A DNA stretch of 64,000 nt from the NCBI GenBank assembly GCA_963989385.1, contig OZ022502.1:51391454-51455453 (forward strand), given 5' to 3'. Shown in pieces: positions 1-9,570 of this stretch. Origin of the DNA: Ctena decussata. Taxonomy: Eukaryota > Mollusca > Bivalvia > Lucinida > Lucinidae. The notes under the pieces were generated by a model, which had not been told where the DNA came from, did no database searches, and saw nothing but the letters and a program-made list of their open reading frames with translations. The stretch's first letter is position 1; each line of letters opens with the position of its first letter. The translations under genes and the position numbers were made by a program.

Positions 1-701
1 CTTTCTAAATAACCCACGGTGGCACGTCTTTCCTGCTTTTATGATCATTATGGTAATATCATGCGGCAACATTGGGAGATAAAAAGTGTCATGTGTCACT
101 TTGATCTATACTATAGTGCTCTTGACAGCAATCTTTGCAACTACATGCATTCTGAGCGAAGAATTCCACTTTGCCTTGAAAAACTGTAGCAGGATCTGAG
201 TGTCATTTATCTCGGGTCACAGGTACAAGTCAATGAATTCGGAGGCAACCTCTTAACAGGACTGAAACATTCTTTACTGAGCTGTTTTTACTAATTTAAA
301 GAGTAACTTCACTTCAGGACCTGACTGAATCAGATCCCAAACCCTATCCCCAACATCAATGGGAAAGATTGACAAACACATCCCAACAAACAATAAATTA
401 CAAGTGATAAGCCGAGTCAGCAGCTCTTTCCCAAATAGGTGGCAACTCAGCTATCTTTACTGAACTAAATAATTTAGACCAACAGAAGGATTACAAAAGA
501 CTAAGCAAATTATACGAAAAACATCAAACAACTATTTTTACCCATTTTCTATTTTTATTATAGTAGGGTTAAACTGTGTTAGAAGCTGTTAAACCACACC
601 TCAGCTCACTCAAAGGCAATGGTTTGGAGTAAGATGCTTACTGATTTAAGCCTTCAGAAGTGTATAGCTGGGCATCAACTTCTGTGTCAGCATAAACCTA
701 C
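1..701. other. Non-coding stretch, probably intron or 3' part of the minus-strand gene
   Basis: No ORF, repeat array or clear exon was seen here. The neighbouring exon at 702-784 ends with a good donor on the minus strand (GTAGGT), so this stretch should begin as intron of that gene. The next exon was not identified and may lie beyond the window edge. AT-rich, with no palindrome or microsatellite of note. Confidence 0.5.
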
Positions 702-784
702 CTTTCTTCTGACTGGCACTCCTTGCCTGTCTTGGTTCTACTTTTGGTGCTGACGCACTGGCTCCTCGACTTTGCCTACTTTGT
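702..784 (-). CDS. Internal coding exon of a small basic-protein gene (partial)
   Basis: An 83-nt exon on the minus strand. It is bounded upstream by a polypyrimidine tract ending in CAG (785-787) and downstream by the donor GTAGGT (696-701). Joined in phase to the exon at 1620-1870 through a split Arg codon (AG/A), it gives 28 residues without a stop. It starts RQSRQSRGASASAPK and ends SASQKK, which continues the Ser/Arg/Lys-rich composition of the upstream exon. It leaves one base (phase 1) for a further exon not found in this window. Two strong splice sites, an open frame and matching composition support it as a real exon. The function is not recognised. The 835-nt intron between the two exons holds two MITE-like elements. 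Confidence 0.62.
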
Positions 785-886
785 CTGAAAAAAAAATTAG
801 TGTATTTAACCTAAAATATCAGTTTTAAAGCACCGAGACAACAGCTCATCTAGCTACCAGGACTGTTGCTACTTCTGCAAAAGATA

Positions 887-1047
887 CAGTAGAACTTCAA
901 TGGCTCGAACACGCTTTGGACCATGGAAGTTAGTTCAAGCCATCCAGGGTAAAATTCCATATAAATTGAACTCTAGGGACCTAAGAACGAGTTCTGGCCA
1001 GGCAGGGTAAACAGGCCATCAGGGTTCAAGCCACTGAAGTTTTATTG
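887..1047. mobile_element. 161-bp mariner-type MITE in the intron
   Basis: Inverted ends: the left reads CAGTAGAACTTCAATGGCTC and the reverse complement of the right reads CAATAAAACTTCAGTGGCTT. Each end is flanked by TA (885-886 and 1048-1049), the target duplication expected of Tc1/mariner elements. There is no coding capacity, so it is non-autonomous. It lies inside the intron of the minus-strand gene. Superfamily assignment rests only on the TA sites and the short length. Confidence 0.6.
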
Positions 1048-1310
1048 TAGGTCTTGACATCACAGACTTTCTAAGTGCCAATATTTTTTTAATGAGCTTT
1101 TTAAACTGAGTTACTGAGTATGTGTAATACATTCAAAACCTGCTCCTGAAATCTTATCATGACTTGCATTCTTAAACTGAATTTCTACCCTCAAAGCATA
1201 TTTTCCAGCTCCAAACAAGATGACGATTCTGAGATTACTTTTGTTAAATCAGAGGTGGTTCTAATGATATTAAGTGAGGAGCCACAATCTCTGATTTTAC
1301 ACAGAAATCA

Positions 1311-1545
1311 GGGCCCAGTTGTTAAATATTGTCAGTTAATGAGACATGATGTTTTCTAATGTACTGTATGCAAAATCTCTGCCATTTTCTCATTGAAAAA
1401 AAATGGGCGCTTTTGATATTCAAAAGCTTATTAATCTTTTTCTTTTCATCATACTTATATTTATGTAAGAAGATTAATAATAAAGTATTAACTAACTGCT
1501 TTGTTCAGTTAAATGAGGCGTTTAACAACTTGATCAAAATGGCCC
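1311..1545. repeat. GGGCCC-ended inverted-repeat element, copy 1
   Basis: The left end GGGCCCAGTTGTT and the right end (AACAACTTGATC then GGCCC) form imperfect inverted termini about 235 bp apart. A second copy at 57192-57415 has the same ends and a shared internal stretch around TGTATGCAAAA..GCCATTTT, so this is a dispersed family. Adding the flanking bases makes the ends read CAGGGCC, which is hAT-like, but I could not find an 8-bp target duplication. It lies in the intron of the minus-strand gene. The short ORFs in it are chance readings. Confidence 0.5.
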
Positions 1546-1619
1546 TGAAAATATATGTTATTATCAACATCAACCAGGTATCAACTTAATTTGGAGCTCA
1601 GTCTGAAAGTTAGCCAAAC

Positions 1620-1870
1620 CTTGCAGGAGGTGCTGGGCTTGGACTGGCTGCCCGAGTTTTCTTGGCTGGTGTAGCAGTTCTCTTTGGTGCAGGGCTTGGA
1701 CTAGCTTTTCTTTTCTGGGCGGCCTTGTCTTGTGGTGGGGCCCTCGATGACCCTCGAGTGGATCTTGTAGATTCTACCGGCTTTGGTGCTTCTTTCTTTG
1801 CTGGTTCCTTTACATTTCTTTTCGGAAGTTCCTTCTTCCCCTTTTTGCCAGCCTTTTTTCCCTTAGACAT
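1620..1870 (-). CDS. First coding exon, Lys/Pro/Ser-rich basic protein (partial gene)
   Basis: Minus-strand exon starting at ATG 1870-1868. The longer frame begins at a GTG two codons upstream, so the ATG is preferred. Sixteen bases above the ATG is a 3' splice site (TTCTTTTCAG, ending at 1887), so an upstream non-coding exon should exist. The 83 complete codons start MSKGKKAGKKGKK, followed by Lys/Glu/Pro stretches, an STRSTRGSSR patch, and SPSPAPKR/TPAKK segments near the end. These resemble S/T-P-x-K DNA-binding motifs of linker-histone tails. No folded domain, signal peptide or membrane segment is visible. The donor used to join 702-784 is AAG/GTTTGG, which is weak. Without splicing, the frame runs on to a stop at 1612-1610. 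A disordered, possibly nuclear or RNA-binding protein is an inference from composition only. Confidence 0.6.
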
Positions 1871-2161
1871 TTTCACTAGTTAATACCTGAAAAGAAAAAA
1901 TGCACTGCCATTGGGCCAAGCATAAAAAATATTTTGTTTGCAGTTGTTAACCAAGGATAATTTCTTAGGGTAGGACCCAATAGGTAGGTCGTTTTTTTTT
2001 TATTCCTGCAAAATGTAAATTAAAGCAGCCCAGATACTGCATGTTAAAATATTATATTATATTACCCATATTACATACGAAGATAACAGCATCCTACAAG
2101 ACGAACAAACCTTATTTACCCGCAAGTGGAGTACCCACCATAATGTGCTAGTGGAATGGCA

Positions 2162-2238
2162 ACCAGTGTAGACCCAGATAGACTGCTCTCCAGGAAGACT
2201 GCTCTCCAGGAGCAGTCTGATCTGGGTCTGCACTGTTT
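2162..2238. repeat. Single imperfect hairpin, relative of the 59-60 kb array
   Basis: An inverted repeat with arms built on GACCCAGATAGACTGCTC and GAGCAGTCTGATCTGGGTC around a duplicated CTCTCCAGG spacer. It is flanked by CAGTG and CACTG. The same core recurs at 36322-36383 and, more degenerate, nine times at 59296-60433. It lies upstream of the minus-strand gene exon, but a regulatory role cannot be claimed. Confidence 0.6.
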
Positions 2239-2831
2239 GCTCAAGCCTGTTTGTCTTACTGCCGTAATTACCCTGAACACTGTAATTTTCACATTTTCAA
2301 AAAAAGAACAAAAAAAAAAAAAAAAATCTGCCCCAAATGACCAAAAAAATTTTGGGGGTAGGGAGGGTTTGTGTGGGCAGGTAGGCAATTGCAAACAAAC
2401 AAAGTTTTATTTTTGGCCTTGTCATCAAACAAACCATTAAAAAGACTGACAATTTGAACTTATCCCTTAAAGCACCAAAAAAATAGCCATCAGAGGAGAT
2501 GGCAAATCCCCCGACCGAAGACCCCCATGGGCTTGGTAAAAAGGGTGCACTTCAAAACACATATTAGTAATATATTGTCGTTCTTTTATGCTTCTGATTG
2601 ACATTAACTGTTAACAGATGCATGATTATCTAACACTCAGACTAAAACAGTATGCTTGACTGCTAAAAAGAGGTAATATCTCAAACAGCCACCATAAACA
2701 CAAATGTATAGCATACGATACATTCAATTTTCAAAATGTGTAAATAACTTCTAAAGTTGAAGTCCTACAAACCTAATTTTGAGCTCTCTAGTAAGTGAAT
2801 TTGGACAAAGAATCCAAATCTGGAAAAAAAA

Positions 2832-2836
2832 TTTTT

Positions 2837-2867
<31 letters not shown>

Positions 2868-2872
2868 GGGGG
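2832..2872 (+). repeat. T15-G26 homopolymer pair
   Basis: About 15 T are followed without interruption by about 26 G, then a G-rich tail. The equivalent place in the second element copy (about 20631-20675) is G-rich but mixed, so the pure G run arose after the copies separated or reflects sequencing uncertainty. Such a run can form G-quadruplexes, and its exact length should be treated as unreliable. Confidence 0.9.
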
Positions 2873-3968
2873 TGCGGGAGGGGGCAAGGGAATGTGGAGG
2901 GGTCAGAGAGAGTTAGGAACACTGATAAGATATCACAGCATGATCATCATTATTCTAAAAGGTACACGGTTATTCAAATTCTGGAGCTGCCAGGGTTATA
3001 CAGTTATGGAGCAGAGACTCAAACAGCAGCTCAAACTACCAAAGGGAAATAACTCACAAAGTATAAAAGCAAGAGTTATCATTCATGTATGAGACAAATT
3101 GTCATGACCCGTTCTGCATATCTGTGAAGTATCATGAAAATATTTCAAAAGGTATTCAAGCTATGGAGCAGAAACCTTAAATCATCAAAGGGAAATAACA
3201 CCAAAAGTAAACAAGCAAGAGTTGTCATTCTTGTTTGCGACACATCATCATGAACTGTTCTACATATCTGTGAAGTATCATGAAAATATTTCAAAAGGTA
3301 TTCAAGTTATAGAGCGTACACGAAATCACACCTAAAACCATCAAGGGGAAATAACTCATAAAGTAAGAAAGCAAGAGTTGTCATTCTTGTTCGCGACACA
3401 TCGTCATGACTTGTTCTGCATTTCTGTGAAGTATCATGAAAATATTCCAAAAGGTATTCAAGTTATAGAGCGGACACGAAATCATACCTAAAGTGATCAA
3501 GGGGAAATAACTCAAAAAGTATGAAAGCAAGAGTTGTCATTCTTGTTCGCGACACACCGTCATGACCTGTTCTACATATCTGTGAAGTATCATGAGAATA
3601 TTCCAAAGGGTATTCAAGTTATAGAGCGGACACGAATCTGCCAAAAAAATCACACCTAAAACTATCAAGGGGAAATAACTCCAAAAGTAAGAGAGCAAGA
3701 GTTGTCATTCTTGTTCGCGACACATCGTCGTGACCTGTTCTACATTTCTGTGAAGTATCATGAAAATATTCCAAATGGTATTCAAGTTACAGAGCGGACA
3801 CGAATCTGCCAAAAAAATCACCAAAGGGGAGATAATTCAAAAAGTACAATTGCAAGAGTTACCATTCTTGTACGCGACACATCGTCATGACATGTTCTAC
3901 ATAACTGTGAAGTATCATGAAAATATTCCAAAGGGTATTCAAGATATAGAGCGGACAAGAAAATGTTT

Positions 3969-4018
3969 ACGGACGGACGGACGGACGGACGGACAGACGG
4001 ACGGACGGACGGACAGAC
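3969..4018 (+). repeat. (ACGG)n tetranucleotide run
   Basis: About twelve ACGG/GGAC units interrupted by two ACAG variants, ending the tandem-repeat body of the element just before its terminal hairpin. The second copy has a shorter version at 21660-21703. Confidence 0.9.
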
Positions 4019-4089
4019 GCCAGGCTCATCGCTATATCCCCCGAACCTTTCGGTCGGGGGATAAAAAGGACACAAAAAAATGTCTGTAA

Positions 4090-4869
4090 AACGAAAAAAA
4101 AAATTACTTGCTGACAGTTTGGGCGTATCCCTTAAAGCACCCAAAAAAGAAGATATCAAAATCTATGTCTGTAAAATTTAAAAAAATTGTTTCGTGTAAC
4201 CCATATCATATTGAGAATTCAAAGACCATAGAGTAAACACGATTCCTAACTGGTTATAAATTGGTATGAGAGCAGTGATAAACGATTTCTAGTTTCTGTG
4301 TGATTAGCCAGCCCTGCTTGGATCTAAGTATGTACTTCGATCAAAGTATATACTTACAAGTTACAGTCCAACATTTTCTACAGATTTATAAGCAATCAAC
4401 GCCGTGAAACTATTAAACCATGTGTATATATATATATTCAACAGCTGTTTATCTTAACGATTATGCTGGGGAGAGTGGAGTACTGCTTACGCCTAAGTTT
4501 GTGCTCAATCTGACAATAGCGGACCAACAATGTTTACTTATTTTCTGAAAGATTAAAACTGTAATTTAAACCAGGCAGCCTCTCACATGTATCACTTCAA
4601 TGGCACAGCTTCAGAAATGGCCAAAAACACTTTTGAAGTGGCCCAGAAAATAGCAACAAGATTTCTGGTAAACCTGAGTAATCTTGTCTTCCAATCAGAC
4701 TCCAGGCATATGACAACAGGCATTTTAGGAAGAAATGACACAGAAATTACCAAGGTTATCCCTCAGGTCAGAATTTTAAGAGTCCTTCACGCTTGTGACT
4801 CTCTTCTCTATTCTGAAGGGTCCAAGGATGAAAATCAAAGGTACCATATTTTGAGATGAATGAATTTAC
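4090..4869. other. No gene seen
   Basis: A 90-codon open frame at 4587-4859 has no motif, Kozak context or splice signal that I trust, so it is left unannotated. A short (TA)n run lies near 4425-4440. A direct copy of the sequence left of the 2.5-kb element (TATCCCTTAAAGCACC) lies at 4126-4141. Confidence 0.5.
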
Positions 4870-4886
4870 CTGATATTTGCCGCCAT
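4870..4886 (-). CDS. Candidate 17-nt first coding exon (MAANI..), partner exon not found
   Basis: On the minus strand the sequence reads GAAAAATGGCGGCAAATATC followed by AG and the donor GTAAAT. This is an ATG in an AAATGGCGGC context directly followed by a good 5' splice site. It resembles the TISU-type start (ATGGCGGC) used by genes with very short 5' UTRs, where the same bases also bind YY1. Joining it to the acceptor at 1887 gives a stop after seven codons, so it is not simply the start of that gene. No other downstream acceptor was identified. It could be chance. Confidence 0.25.
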
Positions 4887-5084
4887 TTTTCAAAGGGGGA
4901 TACTTTCTGAAGCAGAAAGTGGCTTTTCTGGTATATAAATTCCATTACAAATGAGGGCTACTCTTAAAGGAGAGAATTTGCTAGCAAATTCTTTCCTTTC
5001 AGAATGGCCCCAATGAGAAGGGAACCTTATTTATGCAAGAGTAACCACCCTTTGAAGAGCATCTATTTACTGGGCATTTTCTGC

Positions 5085-5385
5085 CATAGCCATGCGGCCG
5101 AATTTCGGCACCATTCCCAATGCCAAATTGCAGCCAAATAATCTCTTTTTTCCCCAATTTCATGATATTTTTTCCTATCAAAAAAGATGACAAAAGACAA
5201 TGGAAAAATCTGCATGAAAACTTTTTTGTCTGAAATGTGACAATCAAAAGCACAGCGTCTGTAACAACGTGTTGAAATCCAATTATCTAGTTAGCTGGTT
5301 TACGGCTTTACACACAAGCTGTATCAGTTTAAGCATTGGACACAGGGATAAACTGTACATGTTGCGCGCGCAGGTGAAAATAAAT
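5085..5385 (-). repeat. Dispersed repeat, copy A (inverted relative to 16250-16560)
   Basis: Blocks match the reverse complement of 16250-16560: ACACAAGCTGTAT / GGGATAAA / TTGCGCGCGCAGGTGAAA, and further left the block around CCAATTTCATGAT..CATTCCCAATGCCAAAT. Parts translate to similar peptides (around IGKN..MKLGKKE and GIGNGAE) in both copies, which hints at an old coding repeat. I do not recognise a protein family. Confidence 0.55.
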
Positions 5386-6448
5386 ATGTACACATTCATG
5401 TTTCATGATCATACAAGGTCAATTTGTGTAAATGTAATAAGGAAAGATGTCTGCAGTCGGCGTGTACATAAAAAGATTAAAACAAAGGATAAGGTGATAA
5501 TAGACTAGTTTAAATAGCGCTCGACTATCAACTATAACTATACCAAGAACTAAGACTATCGGGTGGCGGATTCACACCGTATTTATTAAGATTTCTAATA
5601 ACATAGGTAGCCTATGGTTTAATGAGTTTCACTTCATTTTTGTGCTTGTGAACAAACACATTTATGTGTATGGAGACAGATTTGTAAAAAACCGAAGAAT
5701 TCATAGAATAATAATTAAATTTATGAACTAATAATCTAAGACCTAACGATGATGAAAACTGAATCCGCCCATCAAGATAGTTAGTTACTCAAGCGCATCA
5801 AGAGCGTGCGCATTTCACCCTTGTGAATAGATATTCTGCGAAACTCTAAAAGAATAGTATACCATTGGTTGGTTGGTTGATTGATTGGGGCTTAGTTTAT
5901 ACGTATTTTTATTTCTCTTTTTGCGAAACATATATTACAACATACAAAATAAACTAGGATTGACAGATTTGACACGAAATCAAATTAAGAAAAACACAAA
6001 AAAAGTGCAGCCAGTCCTTGTCATCCTGTTTTCCAAATTACATGTATTGGGGGGGTGGGGGCTCCGACACTGAAACTTACTTATCACCGTCGCACGAATC
6101 GACGACCCCGATTTACGATTAGCAAAAGCAGCTAACTTTACAGAGCGAAGCGTATTCTATACGGACATACAAATCTGTGTAAGTGGTATAACATATTTGT
6201 ATTCATTTTATTTGCTTCCTTTTCTTTATATCGTGTAATCGACTAGCTGCCTGGAACGAGAATTGGAAAGATAGCCTATTCCTTGGCTATATCCGCAGTT
6301 TGCAGTCGGTTTAAGCTGCAGTGTGCAAGTTTCAGCCCGCTAAATATTTTGTCATATTAGGGCTCGCTCCGGGCAACTTGATATCTCAAAAGGCTAATCA
6401 AGATGTTTGACGAGTAACTTGAATGTTTACTCTTTTGAAGTACAGATA

Positions 6449-6640
6449 CGGGCCTCTGTGGCTTAAACATAAGGTACCTCACCGCTGTGAGTTCAAGCCT
6501 CGGCCGTGTACATGGAGAAAGCCAAGTTCTGCATACGGAAGGTGAGGTGGTTTTTCGCCGGATGCTCCGTTTTTCACCCACCTCTGCTTAACTGATTGAC
6601 AGAAGTGAAATATTCTTGAAGAGCCGTGAAAACCCATGTC
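6449..6640 (+). mobile_element. tRNA-derived SINE
   Basis: A tRNA-like head GGCCTCTGTGGCTTAAACAT contains a degenerate A box (TGTGGCTTAAACATAAGG). About 30 bases on is a B-box-like GAGTTCAAGCCTC, closed by CGGCC complementary to the start. The body that follows includes a GTGAAATATTCTTGAA block and ends with a CGTGAAAACCC-like tail. The order of pol III boxes and the fixed tail are what define a SINE. It is too diverged to be a working tRNA gene. A six-base poly(A) tail is not evident. Confidence 0.6.
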
Positions 6641-6645
6641 ATATT

Positions 6646-8849
6646 CTCTGTACAAATATATCCTATCGATGCAATGACAAAGGCATGACGAGACTTTATC
6701 TTTGAAACCTCACAGAGACACTAGCACCATAAAGCTGGGCTTGTAAATAAGCTGTGTATAGTTAGATCCTTTGGAAGCAAGGGATACACCAGAGAAACGA
6801 AAAGAGCAGACTCGGTCTAGTTAAAATGTTCATCACCAGTAACGAAATTTGCATACCGGTCACTTTTAATTAAATCATATTATTGTCAATACTTCGGAAA
6901 AACGGAAAAATCTGCCCCGAAATTCAATTCCTTTTCTGGTTCCCCGTCTAACAATGGACCCTCTGTCCGTACATTGTATTTTTCCGCTTCATTGGGCCTG
7001 TCTGTGCGTTGTATTTTTACCGCTTCATCCAAGTTATGGTAGAATGACCTAAATCTTTTTTCAATCCTTTTTTACTTGAAACTCAATGATATTATATGTG
7101 TTAAAAGCTTGCTAATCGGTTCAATTACAAAGACAAAACTGTTGTTAAAAGCTTTCAATTGTACCTGATGCGAAATATTATGATTTTATACTACTGATAA
7201 AGAAAGGGGACCTTTATCAAAGTGTGAACTGTAAAGCAGGGTGTGAAATATGAACAGCAACGTATGCAATATGTTTGTAATTTCACGTCTCATATAGTAT
7301 GCTTCATATTTCACAGCTCATCATTTAGGCTTAATTCCAGACTGCTCAGATCTCACACATTGTTTCTTAAAGTGTGAGGTACATTATGGGAAAACATTAA
7401 AGGTTTCCAACAGCCTTGTGATCGTAGTGGCAGTGAGTGGGAGTTAAAGAGCTCATCTTTCTATATTCGTTGTCATGAATTGTTTTAAGTACGAACTGTA
7501 TACTGTAAAAATGCAAACTGAATTATCAAATAATTACGCGCCTGTAATACACGAGACTTCAAATAACGCTGTTACTTCTTCACATCTCATACTTCATTTT
7601 ATCATATGACGTCGCTGTTATTCAGTGGATAACGCCGTGTCATAAAAATCGTATGGACACGCGTGTAATAACACTTTGGCGCGTACATGTAACATCATTG
7701 ATAACGTCCATATCAACAATGCGTTTACTTATCGAAATAATGTTCAGCTTGAAGGCGTTAAAATCCCATTTCAAAGGGTCATATGATAAACAGAATCTTA
7801 CACTTGTGGTCATTTCATATGAAATTTATGAAACTCGCCGAAGGCTCGTTTTATAAATTTTATATGAATTGACTACTCGTGTAAGATCCTCTATTTACAT
7901 TTTATATTGCAAGCTGCGATATATGACGCTTCATTAGTGAAGTGTGACGTCACGTGTACATTATGAAGTGTTAAATTCTACGATAAATGTTCAAGTTTCC
8001 ATACTCTGTTATTGGTAAAAACGTCTAAATACAAATAATTGTGAAAAACGGTTCAGCCTTTACGTCTGGTGATAAAATGTGGTTATGTGTGCATATACTG
8101 AGTCACAAAATTGCCTAAAGGTAGAAGGAACATTTTTGTAAAAAGTCAAGTCGCTCTACATCATATAATTTTCGTTTTATGGTTCCCGTAGAGCTATGGA
8201 GTATAAACGGGACAATGAGTGGGGTTCTACGCTTAAACATTGTAATTTTACCATTTTTTCAAGTTTATGATAACGACAGTAAGTCATTTTACTTGCCAAC
8301 TTAAATGACCCACACATGTCCTCAAACCTTTAAAGTAAATTTAAGGATGTTTATTAGTTTAAAAATGGCTCATCACGGTCATTTAATGATTACACTATTG
8401 TAAGAAGCTTGCAGCTATACCTTACGATAAAACATTTCATGCTGATAGAGCAATGGGGCCTTTAAATGCAAAATTTTTAATAAAGTCTATGTGAATTTCT
8501 TCTCAGAACTGTGAAACGTAAAGCAGCAAAAGTGTGGTCAACTGACGTGTAAAATTGATTGCCAAGAGAAAATTGTAAAGAACAACATTCCAAATCACCT
8601 TGATATGTTTCTTCATTTTTATCACCATGAATTACGATAAACATATGATCCACGTATGTCCCCATTTGTTGTCATATTAATCTAAAATATTTTTCTTCTT
8701 TCTTACTGGACGATTGTTCTGACACCTCCAGATAATTAAGATATCTTTGAAGTCAGTCATCTACGGTGCAGCTTCCTTTATACAAATGTGTTATAGCCTT
8801 CAGTGTTACCCTAATTATGATGCTATTACTTAAGGAATGACCTTCTTTT
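6646..8849. other. AT-rich stretch without genes, inside the 5.5-9.4 kb element
   Basis: Only short accidental frames occur. From 7190 to 7330 several variants of TATTTCACA/TGTGAAATA occur on both strands, and 7560-7980 contains repeated GACGTC/ACGTGT words. I see no tandem array or coding signal. Confidence 0.5.
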
Positions 8850-8967
8850 TCTAGTGTTTATCAAAGTATAAACTACATTGGGTCGCGTGCAAAGTCAGTC
8901 AATCCCTTCTGGTTTCATGTAAATATTGCTAGCGACCCAATGTAGTTTATATTTCGATAAACACCAG
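8850..8967. mobile_element. 118-bp palindromic MITE-like element
   Basis: The left arm TCTAGTGTTTATCAAAGTAT followed by AAACTACATTGGGTCGC pairs with the right arm from GCGACCCAATGTAGTTTAT to ATAAACACCAGA, with only a few mismatches around a ~45-bp centre. The words GAAGTATAAACTACATT recur at 9234-9250, so part of the arm is present again 0.3 kb downstream. Confidence 0.7.
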
Positions 8968-9570
8968 AAAAATTAAGTTCATTGCTTATACTTACATTCT
9001 TTTCTATCTACATGTATTATTTGACCACAAATTCGCATGAAGGGCTACAGTTGAAGCAGAAAAAAGAACAAACAAAAAAAAAACACAAAACATTTATATG
9101 CAGTTTTCCTACTTATAGCGGAAAAGCGCCATGACCTCATAACGTCGCGTACGTCCAATCAGATTGGAGAGAACCACTGTTTATTTTGACGTCACGTAAC
9201 TCATGTAACATCGCGTGAACCGATCCAGTTGTTGAAGTATAAACTACATTACGTTCTAATGGTTATTAAAGGACTTTGCAATAAATACACTAAGAATGTA
9301 AATACCAGTCAACACGCTCTTGTTGGTATCATTTCTGCCGTACTTCATTACGAACAGTGTTCACCGATAGTTTTTAGTATAGTCGGATAGTCGATAGTTT
9401 GATCTTATTTAAACTAGTCTACTATGAAACTGTCTGCATTTGGGTTCTAACTTCAGCCCATTATCAATTAGTGGTAGCACCTGCAGGATCGCTGATTTTG
9501 TCTTTATGAGTATTAGTATTACTGTTGCGTTTTTATGAGAAGATAGTGGGACCGGATGGGGTAAAATAAA

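Larger units (their letters stand above)
2482..4072 (+). mobile_element. Composite non-autonomous repeat element, copy 1
   Basis: It shares start (AATAGCCATCAGAGGAGATG), body and end with 20287-21755, so both are copies of one element. Near the left end is ATCCCCCGACCGAA (from 2506). The same sequence is inverted at the right end (to 4062), where it also folds on its neighbour ATCCCCCGAACC as a terminal hairpin. The body carries 6-7 degenerate tandem copies of a ~115-bp unit (conserved words GAGTTGTCATTCTTG, TGTGAAGTATCATGAAAATA, GTATTCAAG), then a (GGAC/ACGG)n run. There is no transposase. ORFs inside it are chance readings of the tandem units. The left part holds a long T/G homopolymer. Superfamily not determined. 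Confidence 0.75.
5503..9420. mobile_element. Candidate 3.9-kb element with ~65-bp terminal inverted repeats
   Basis: The left end (5503-5570) begins TAGACTAGTTTAAATA and continues with CGACTATCAACTAT..AACTAAGACTATCGG. The reverse complement of 9358-9420 reads TAGACTAGTTTAAATA..ACTATCGACTATCCGACTAT..ACTATCGG. The two align over about 65 bp with small gaps. No transposase ORF lies between. The interior is AT-rich and holds a SINE (6449-6640) and a short palindrome (8850-8967). A clear target duplication beyond TA was not found. It could instead be two separate inverted copies of a smaller repeat. Confidence 0.45.

Noticed and set aside
2116..2122. Possible donor GTAAAT on the minus strand as end of a 5' UTR exon
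   Set aside because: A single short match with no supporting promoter or exon evidence.
3818..4159. 113-codon minus-strand frame with a PSVRPSVRPSVRPSV repeat
   Set aside because: It is a translation of the ACGG run and tandem units of a repeat element. The same frame appears in the second copy.
4587..4859. 90-codon plus-strand frame
   Set aside because: No domain, repeat relation or splice context; its length is within chance for this composition.
1887..4886. Splicing of the MAANI mini-exon (4870-4886) to the acceptor at 1887
   Set aside because: The joined frame stops after seven codons, so the two were not combined into one coding sequence.
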